In this document: one piece after another, positions 56,831-64,000 of the stretch | How positions within the stretch are numbered: position 1 is the first letter of the stretch | How the letters are laid out: every line of letters begins with the position of its first letter | DNA from: Saururus chinensis | Taxonomy: Eukaryota > Streptophyta > Magnoliopsida > Piperales > Saururaceae | Direction: 5' to 3' | Assembly (NCBI GenBank): GCA_035235625.1 | Contig: CP141150.1 | Location: 29,962,756 to 30,026,755 of the forward strand | Length of the DNA: 64,000 nt | Translations under genes and position numbers: made by a program | Notes under the pieces: generated by a model | Told to the model about the DNA's origin: nothing | Database searches by the model: none | What the model saw: only the letters and a program-made list of their open reading frames with translations

Positions 56831-57013
56831 CTAAATTATTTTGACTCTAAATTTTCTAGTGAATGCAAGGGATGAGGCTGACTTGTAGTACATATGTACT
56901 ATAGAGATTCGAGTTTTGTGGCAATGAGTTGCTTGGTAGCTCAGCAAACTTGAGGCTAGCAGTATGAAGTAGGTGATGACTATGGTAGCTTGGATCAGCT
57001 GCTTCTCTTTCAT
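56831..57013 (-). CDS. Candidate small secreted peptide (weak)
   Basis: 60 residues with a plausible signal peptide (IQATIVITYFILLASSLLSY) and a short basic tail (ending FTRKFRVKII). No family is recognised and no promoter element was identified. In AT-rich sequence a hydrophobic frame of this length can arise by chance, so this is only a candidate. Confidence 0.2.
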   Translation of the reverse strand: MKEKQLIQATIVITYFILLASSLLSYQATHCHKTRISIVHMYYKSASSLAFTRKFRVKII

Positions 57014-57177
57014 CTTATCAACGAGGTTATGCTGAAAATATATGAGAGGAATTTCATTCCCTGCCTATTTGCAACATGGCATGGCCATGTTGACAATGAC
57101 TTTTGAGGTAGTGGTTGAATGACAATGGTGGCAACTTGTAGGGTTGCGCTCAAAACCCAAACCCAACTTTGACGGAG

Positions 57178-57350
57178 CCAACTTAAAATTGACCCAATCA
57201 AGTTGGGTCCTACCTTGGGTCGGGTAAAAATGAAACCAACTCAAGATTGACCCAGTCAAGTTGGGTCCTACCTTGGGTCGGGTAAAGATGAAACCAACTC
57301 AAGATTGACTTGGCCAAGTTGGGTCCTACCTTGGGTCGAGTAAAAAAAAC
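57178..57350. repeat. 58-bp tandem repeat, three units
   Basis: Units start at 57178, 57236 and 57294: ccaactcaagattgacccag, tcaagttgggtcctaccttg, ggtcgggtaaa-atgaaa. The third unit has drifted at its end. The short minus-strand frames here only follow the repeat. Confidence 0.9.
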
Positions 57351-58390
57351 TAGGTAATTTACACGTCGAGGAGGCCTTAATATGTGATAGCCCAAGAACT
57401 ATCTCGAGTTCTTAATTAACCTACAAAATTTTATTTAATTTAGATCATATAATTTTTTATAGATACCGATAAAATTTTGGTTCTTATATTAATTATTTAA
57501 TAAAAACCTCAATTTAATCTTTGTCGTTTATGAAGGTACGAAGATTTTTATATTTCAGTTCTAGTGAAGGAGGAAATGACGACTTTCTCTTTGTAATAAA
57601 AAACAAAAAACTCTTCTCAATCGGTAATCTTTTGTTTAAAGAAAAGGATCCAATGTGGAGGCCAAGTGAGTTGAACGCATCCGTACGGCCGGGTAGCCCG
57701 TACGCAAGTGCCTGATTTAAAAGAAGTCGTCGTCACGGTCCGACCAAGTATCCCGCCGTTCACGGGCAGCAGCCCTGCTGCGGGAATCTCATCACTTTAA
57801 TTGCTGATTTGCCTTTTTAATAAACTCACGTACTTATCGATTGGTCCTTTTTTCTCTTTAGCTTTGCTTATCATTGTCACTAAATGACTAAATCACCCTC
57901 AAAGGTGGCTTATTTTTACCACAAAGCCTTTTACTTCCCCATCGCCGGTTTGATTACCCTTGTCACGCGGCCGTACGTGGGTGACTATAAATCTTTGGGT
58001 TTGCGTCACACACTTTGTTGACTGTGTGTATTTTACTATTTACCATATGATCCATCAGTAAATAACTTTTATTGTGTTTTTTATATTATATTAATATGTT
58101 ACTTAGTGAGTGGTAAAATACATGACAAATATTGTATACGATATATACTAAAAATTTACTGGGGCACACCCACCTCTGCTGAACAATGTAACAAAAAATG
58201 CCCTCTTAATTGGCTTATTTACTAGAGCTAGAGCTTCAACTTACCTGTTACATCTTTTCTTAGATTAAACTTAAAATGAGCCCCTTATTATAAGATGTCA
58301 TTTTGCAAGGGCAACTTGTCCGCACGTCCGTGACAGTATGCAAGTATAAAAATTTCTATTATCGGTCATTGCCACTTATTCAAAAATTTA

Positions 58391-58503
58391 TTCTTTCTCT
58401 ATTTTATATTAATAGTTTTTTTATTTTTTAAAATAGGTTAAAGTTAGCTTATTTTAATTATTTTAAAAAATTAAATAAAATTATTAATATAAAATAAAGA
58501 GAA
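58391..58503. mobile_element. Decayed Stowaway-like MITE
   Basis: 113 bp between TA dinucleotides. The left end ttctttctctattttatatt pairs with the right end (aatataaaataaagagaa), with an AT-rich palindromic core. It lies about 490 bp upstream of the SPPL start codon and so may sit in its promoter. Confidence 0.65.
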
Positions 58504-58994
58504 TATATTACCAAAGTATCCTCGATGATACACATATTAACGTATATTAATACGAATGAATAATACCCATTGATCTTTTAAAATAATAACTCTTATAAAA
58601 TTAAAGTAAATTCCACTTATTATCCACTAATGCTAATAATTTTTTCTCAAAACACAAAAGAAAAATCTCCCCCCATAATTGGAAGGGGGCCACATTATTG
58701 AGTTGAAAGTTACATGGAGCAAGAACGGGCCCCACACGCCATGGGTGGTCAAAGTGGCTTGAATGTAAATATGAAGCCTTAGAGGGGCACGACGATGAAG
58801 TGCATGGGCCAGGGAAGTGGTGGTTGTAAAAATGCACCCTGTTCGGTCTGGCCTACTTTTACGTTACTGGGCACCAGAAAGACGACAACTTTCTCAAAGC
58901 AAAAGTTGTTCTTCTTCATCGTCTGATCCATCCCTCTTTGCTGCTACTGCTATCATGACTCTGTCGTCTCTGCTGTTGTGATTTCAATTCGCCA

Positions 58995-61900
58995 ATGGAT
59001 CTGCGGGGAGGGAAGGGGTGGGCGCTTGTTCTGCTGCTGCTGTGCGTCTCTGACCCCTGCTGGGTTCTGGGTGGAGACATCGTCCATGACGACGAGCTGG
59101 CTCCCAAGCGGCCCGGCTGCAGGAACGTCTTTGTTCTGGTGAGTGTTCTTTTTGCCTTTCTGTTAGGTACCCAGCTGGTCTTTCTGCGTTTTGTGATCTG
59201 GGTCTTTGCTGCTTTGTGGTCTTGTGGGTTGGATGGGGAGAAACAGAGGATTTGTGGGTAGGGGATGTTGGTTTTGACTGGTGGAAAGTGGCTTTTGGGG
59301 GAGTTGGAATTGAGCCAATTTGACAGCTTTTTTATGAGAGAGTAGTTCTTTTGATGGGAGTGTGGTGTTGAATTGCCTGTGAAACTGGGAGCTTTTCTCA
59401 GACATTACAGTTTACTTTGATTTCTGAACTAAATGATTCTTAAAGAGATGGAAAGTTTAATGATGCTTGTGGTGAGTTTTCTGACAGAAAATTTTCTTCG
59501 GTTTTTCCATATTTTTGTTTCAATTTCAAGTGGCTTTCTGCTGTTGCCGATAGAATGTTGAGCTGCAGATTGAGGCGATTCAAGAGCAGCTCCCTGAAAA
59601 AAGAGGGGTTCAGGAATCAAGCTGTAGCTCGTGTTGTCATTATAAATTTTGTTTTTCTAAATGATGGCATAGTTTGTAGAAAAGATAATCTTCTCAAAAC
59701 GACGAGTATCATCTTTTTCTTTTCCTGCGTTATGTTCCTTGCTTCCTGCGAAGTGTGAAGTCACTACTTAGACCGCCTTTTTTTTGGAAACAATTGAGTT
59801 GCGCGAACTGTATTTTTATTTATTTCATTTTGTTTTTCCTCACCTCTCATCTCTCTCTCTCTCTCTAGAATCAGTGCGGAACTTTTGAGCCCTAGAAATT
59901 GAATTTAATTGTTAAATAACAAAATTCTTTGTGTGCCGAATTTCACAATTCTCATTTTGGGTCTTCTTTCCCGCATTCTTAGGAGATATTTATATCTTTG
60001 AGGATTTGGCCGCCAAATTTGCAAAGAATGTGTGTGATTTTGTTGTCTGAAAGCACACCAGCCCTTTGTTCTTGGGTCCTAAATGTTGTATCTTTGATTC
60101 CTTAGCTTTTGAATGAAGTTTTCCTTTTTATCAAAAAACCATATACTATATATCTTATTAGACAGACCTGTGCAGAGATTTGATATGCTGCTAGGATGTT
60201 GGTGAATCTGCAAATTGCTTAAAAATATATGACACTGTCGACTACTTCCTTCCTTTCTGGCAACTTATAAGCCACTGTGTGCTGCCAATTAGGTCAAAGT
60301 CCAAACCTGGGTGGATGATAATGAAGGTAGTGAGTACGTTGGCGTTGGGGCTCGTTTTGGTACTCTGATGCAATCAAAGGAAAAGCATGCCAATCGCACA
60401 AAGCTTTCCATAGCTAACCCAAATGATAGTTGCTCTGAACCAAATAATAAGGTTTAAATGTTCAGTTTGTTATGCTTTTATTTACAATTTTGTTTCTTAA
60501 GTAGTTCACTGATACTGATAAGAGCAGCTTAATATATGTGTAGGTTAATGGTGATGTTGTTTTGGCTCATCGAGGAACATGTAAATTTACGAAAAAAGCT
60601 AGTGTTGCTCAAGCTTCTGGGGCATCAGCTCTTCTTGTTATTAATTATGAAAAAGGTACATTTGATCTTTTTTATGCCTTTTCTGATATACCATGTTTCA
60701 CACTTTCTTGGTCGCTCACTTGTATTTTTAAAAGGATTAGCTCTTCTTATTTTTGGTTAAAAGAAATTGTGGATAGTCTCTTGTAATATTCTGAGTTGAT
60801 ACTTTGTGATACCTGAGATATTCCTTGAACGTAGACCTCACATATTACACTTTATACTTACCTATTATTTCTTGTGAAGTCATGGTATAAATTTTTTGTA
60901 TCTCGTAGAACTTTGTTACTGAACTCTGTATTTTATCTAGATTTTGCATTTTCTATCTCCATCCAAGCTATAATCCTTTTGTGTCTTGCAGAACTGTACA
61001 AGATGGTCTGTGACAATGAAACATCCCCTGATATAAAAATTCCTGCGGTTATGCTCCCTCAGAATGCTGGCAGCAGCCTTGAAAGCGTTATTCATAGTGG
61101 GGCAAAAGGTGTTTATATATTATTTACATCTTTTTTAATTCTTAAAATTCATGTACGAGAAGAGTTCGGTTTAATTATATTTTAGCTTGATATTATCTAT
61201 GATTGGTCCTCTTTTTCATTTTACCATTAGTACACAGGGCCTTCTTCATTCTTTTCTTTCTTTGAAGTATTAATCAATTTTTGTAAAATTATTTCTGATT
61301 GTGGAGACAGGATTATCAAGAATTTAGTTTTTATATTGTGTTTGAAAAGATGTCAGAGGCTGATACAATTTTGAATTTTAAATCTTTCTGCACATACTCC
61401 ACAAGCAGAGCAAAGCAGTGATGTCTTTTATCTATGGTCTATATAGCAGATAAACACGATGTCTATAATTTATGAGAAGTCATGAGGGTTTAGTCGTGCT
61501 GCATAAAAAAACAAAGTTTTCTTTTTGCATTAAATTATTTAGAAAATTTTCTTTTTGTTCTGACAGTAATATGTTTTCTATAGTGGAGGTTCAATTATAT
61601 TCTCCAGAGCGGCCACTCGTAGATATTGCTGAAATCTTTCTTTGGCTTATGGCTGTTGGGACCATATTGTGTGCATCTTATTGGTCTGCTTGGACAGCAA
61701 GAGAAGCATCAATTGAGTTTGAAAAGCTACTCAAGGTGTTTTTTATAATAATTTCTTTCTCTAGAAAGTTGATCAGTCTCGTATTATAATTATCATATGA
61801 TAACAATGAAATGAACTCAATTTACAGTGCCTCATCAGCTCGTCCACTGACATGTTTATATCATCGAATGTAGGATGCTCCAGATGAAGCACTTAATCTG

Positions 61901-62206
61901 GAACAGACAGGTTCTAGTGGTGTGGTGGACATCAACACGGCATCTGCTGTCCTTTTTGTTGTAATTGCCTCATGTTTCTTGGTTCTACTTTACAAACTGA
62001 TGTCACTTTGGTTTCTGGAAATTTTGGTGGTTTTGTTCTGCATTGGAGGTGTAGAGGTACCATACATTATCTTTTGGTTTTTAGAATCTGGAAGTATTAG
62101 TTGATTGTCACTTTTCATATATATATAAATCTTTTTAATCATTGCTTCTGGATTCCCTTTTGTAAATTTAGGGCCTTCAAACATGCTTGGTGGCTTTGTT
62201 ATCCAG
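58995..62206 (+). CDS. SPPL: Signal peptide peptidase-like intramembrane protease, partial
   Basis: SPPLs are GxGD-type aspartic proteases that cut type II membrane segments inside the lipid bilayer. Seven exons join in frame with GT-AG borders: 58995-59138, 60293-60451, 60544-60655, 60992-61108, 61584-61735, 61874-62056, 62172-62206 (about 300 residues). Visible parts are a signal peptide ([18 protein letters not shown]), a luminal PA domain ([20 protein letters not shown], then [17 protein letters not shown] and [18 protein letters not shown]), then membrane segments around [20 protein letters not shown] and [20 protein letters not shown], and [11 protein letters not shown]. This PA-plus-SPP order is that of plant SPPL2/SPPL4-type proteins, usually about 540 residues. 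The catalytic YD, GxGD and PAL exons lie beyond the window. No stop or frameshift is seen, so it is probably functional. Confidence 0.93.
59139..60292 (+). other. SPPL intron 1
   Basis: Donor ggtgagtg, acceptor ccaattag. It contains a (CT)n run near 59852-59868 and, at about 59990-60140, a stretch ending gcttttgaatgaagttttcc then tttttatcaaaaaa that resembles a plant LINE 3-prime end. Open frames in it are not exons. Confidence 0.8.
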
Positions 62207-64000
62207 GTTTGTATTCATTATGAATTTACTGCTTCATGTGATAGGTACACCTTGACATGTCATTGGCATCCTACCCAACTTGTTGACATGTGAACAATTC
62301 TCTGATAATCACAATTTTAATCCATGTTTCATACACCAGTATGTTACTGTCACAGCATTTTTATCATAAGTATAATGCACTGCAAACAATTGTCTTGTGT
62401 CTTGTGCTGCGTGAAGGGCTGCTAGATGATGTAAGTATTATGATAAAGTTGATTGGAAAGAATGTTATAGCTGTGTCTATGTTTCTCAAAATGAAATGAC
62501 TCAACTACAATGAAATTCATTACAACAGAATTCAATTACAATAATCTTAATTTTGTATGAGAGATTTTCTATGACAAAGTCAATCTCAACAAATTTTGTT
62601 GGGACATAACTTGTGGGTGCCATAGCCGCTTCCCTAGGTTTCCGTTTCCCTAAAAGATGGGTTGATGGGATTGTGCATATATGTATACCAAGGTAAACTA
62701 TCTCGGTCTTGGTCACCACTTCAGTGTATTTTAAGATCTTTGCGAGATCAAAAAAGTTTCTTTTTTAAGGAGAGCAAAACACAGGGTGTGAGATCAAAGT
62801 TGTTGTGCCTACTGTTTCACATTAGTTCATTCTTTCCACATGCACTTTCAGATCCAGGTTGAGTGCAACCTATTAATAAAAACAACATCAACATCATACC
62901 TTTTTACAAAATGGGAAATTTATCACTTGAAACAAACTCTAAAAGACATCAAATAGTATTAGACAATATTATTTTATTTTTCTAATTCTATTTCATGCAG
63001 AATAATAAATCTTTAGAAAAATTGTGGAAATGCAGATAAACTTCTTCAAAATTTAGTACTACCATCGTTATTAGTTCTATAGCTTTTGGTTTGGTCATAG
63101 ATGATGTATCAAAACATGAAATTACAGTAATCTGAATAACAGAAATAATATGGATGTTAACTTCATCTTTCCCATCAAATCTTTACTACAATTATAAGAT
63201 ACAAATATGAATCAAATCTTTACAATCTTTATTACAGTCATCAGATACTACATTCTTTGGTTTGGTCTTAAGATACCTCACTGGCAAATAAAACCAATAT
63301 GACTCATGTAGCAAAGCATCCTGATCATTTCACTGACCTCAAATTCAAAACTTGGTTGATGATTGTTTTGATGAAGCCACTTCTTCTCTGTCTTAAATTT
63401 GGCTGCTTTCTTTTGTTTACTTATTTCTTTTTTTTTAAGGGGCAATCCCCTTTTCCTCCTAATAGAGTGTTCAGGGCACTAGTCGTTTTGTTAGTGACTA
63501 TCAAGGCCAAATCGGTTCTCTTATCATTTTCTTTCAGTCTCATTGTTGATTGGAATGTGTCATGCTTTATACCTCCAATTCCTACTTAAAAAAAAAAGAA
63601 AAGGAAAGGAAAAAGTATTTCCCCTGAAAAAAATTAATTTCCTATACTGGGCCGGGAATTATGTTCCATTGCCCACAAAATCCCCATTTGTTGACCTCTT
63701 TAAATTCCATGACAACCACAAAATTCTGATTATCAAAATTGATTTTATAAATAAAACTTCTCATTAGGGCGGGTGTTGCAGTGGGGGAAACTTAAATTAC
63801 AATGAAGCTACAGTGGTACACAATTTCTATGCTGGAAGTCATCTATGATGAATCTCCTGGATGGAAGTCTGTGATGATAGAGTGGCTGGAATAGATGGCA
63901 ATAAAGTGTTGGAAGAATTATTGGAAAAACTATTTAAGGATAAAATGAGTGTTATATTAATCACAATTCCAATATTTGCCATTGTGGTGAATCCACTTGC
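62207..64000 (+). other. SPPL intron 7, open to the window edge
   Basis: Starts with donor ggtttgta after [11 protein letters not shown]. No exon matching the next expected SPPL block (aromatic/basic loop, then the segment before the first catalytic Asp) was found, so the intron is longer than 1.79 kb. A minus-strand frame at 62501-62719 looks like repeat sequence; the rest is AT-rich with nothing recognisable. Confidence 0.6.

Larger units (their letters stand above)
56232..58994. other. Intergenic region upstream of the SPPL gene
   Basis: No firm gene. It holds the right flank of the large solo LTR, a weak small open frame (56831-57013), a 58-bp tandem repeat, a Stowaway-like MITE (58391-58503) and about 0.4 kb just before the SPPL start that should include its promoter. 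No clear TATA box was found near the expected place. Confidence 0.5.

Noticed and set aside
62501-62719. Minus-strand 72-residue frame in SPPL intron 7 as a gene
   Set aside because: No start context, no domain, and it lies in an intron with repeat-like sequence; not enough support.

Overview
This is a gene-poor, transposon-rich stretch of a flowering-plant nuclear genome. Genes are split by GT-AG introns, and CACTA, PIF/Harbinger, hAT, Stowaway-like, LINE, Copia and Ty3 elements are all present. Three solo LTRs share TGTAATGWCCC-type ends. The Stowaway CTCCCTCC ends fit a monocot, but that is only a weak inference. I see no CRISPR array, tRNA, rRNA or bacterial-type operon.

Host genes. (1) A two-exon gene (11,958-14,069, +) encodes a 334-residue unrecognised plant protein with a conserved SFAFPIL motif and a Cys-rich C-terminus. 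(2) A signal peptide peptidase-like (SPPL) aspartic protease gene (58,995 to beyond 62,206, +) is cut by the window edge, with seven exons visible. (3) A small intronless gene (41,986-42,333, -) encodes a secreted protein with an Asp/Tyr-rich tail. Its broken tandem paralogue lies at 16,809-17,120. (4) A multi-exon pseudogene (about 8.6-11.1 kb, -) derives from the plant endonuclease/exonuclease/phosphatase family with a C-terminal EF-hand.

Layout. 1-8.6 kb holds old repeats, a hAT relic and a PIF/Harbinger relic. 8.6-14.1 kb is the gene island. 14.1-17.8 kb holds MITEs and paralogue copy A. 17.8-31.5 kb is a nested stack: a LINE with a 16-bp target-site duplication, split by a 12.2-kb CACTA element, which itself carries two solo LTRs and captured gene fragments. 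31.5-36.0 kb is a deleted Ty3-type element with gag remains and a nested solo LTR. 36.1-38.2 kb is another solo LTR with a 56-bp tandem array. 38.2-43.9 kb holds paralogue copy B and dispersed repeats. 43.9-47 kb is a Copia/SIRE-like remnant. 47-51.6 kb holds CACTA-like and fold-back repeats. 51.6-56.2 kb is a very large (4.6 kb) solo LTR. 58.4-64 kb is the SPPL gene.

Removing the datable insertions leaves copies A and B of the small secreted-protein gene about 3 kb apart, so they began as a tandem duplication later pushed apart by transposons. The LTR retrotransposons seen here are solo LTRs or internally deleted copies, which points to efficient removal by recombination.
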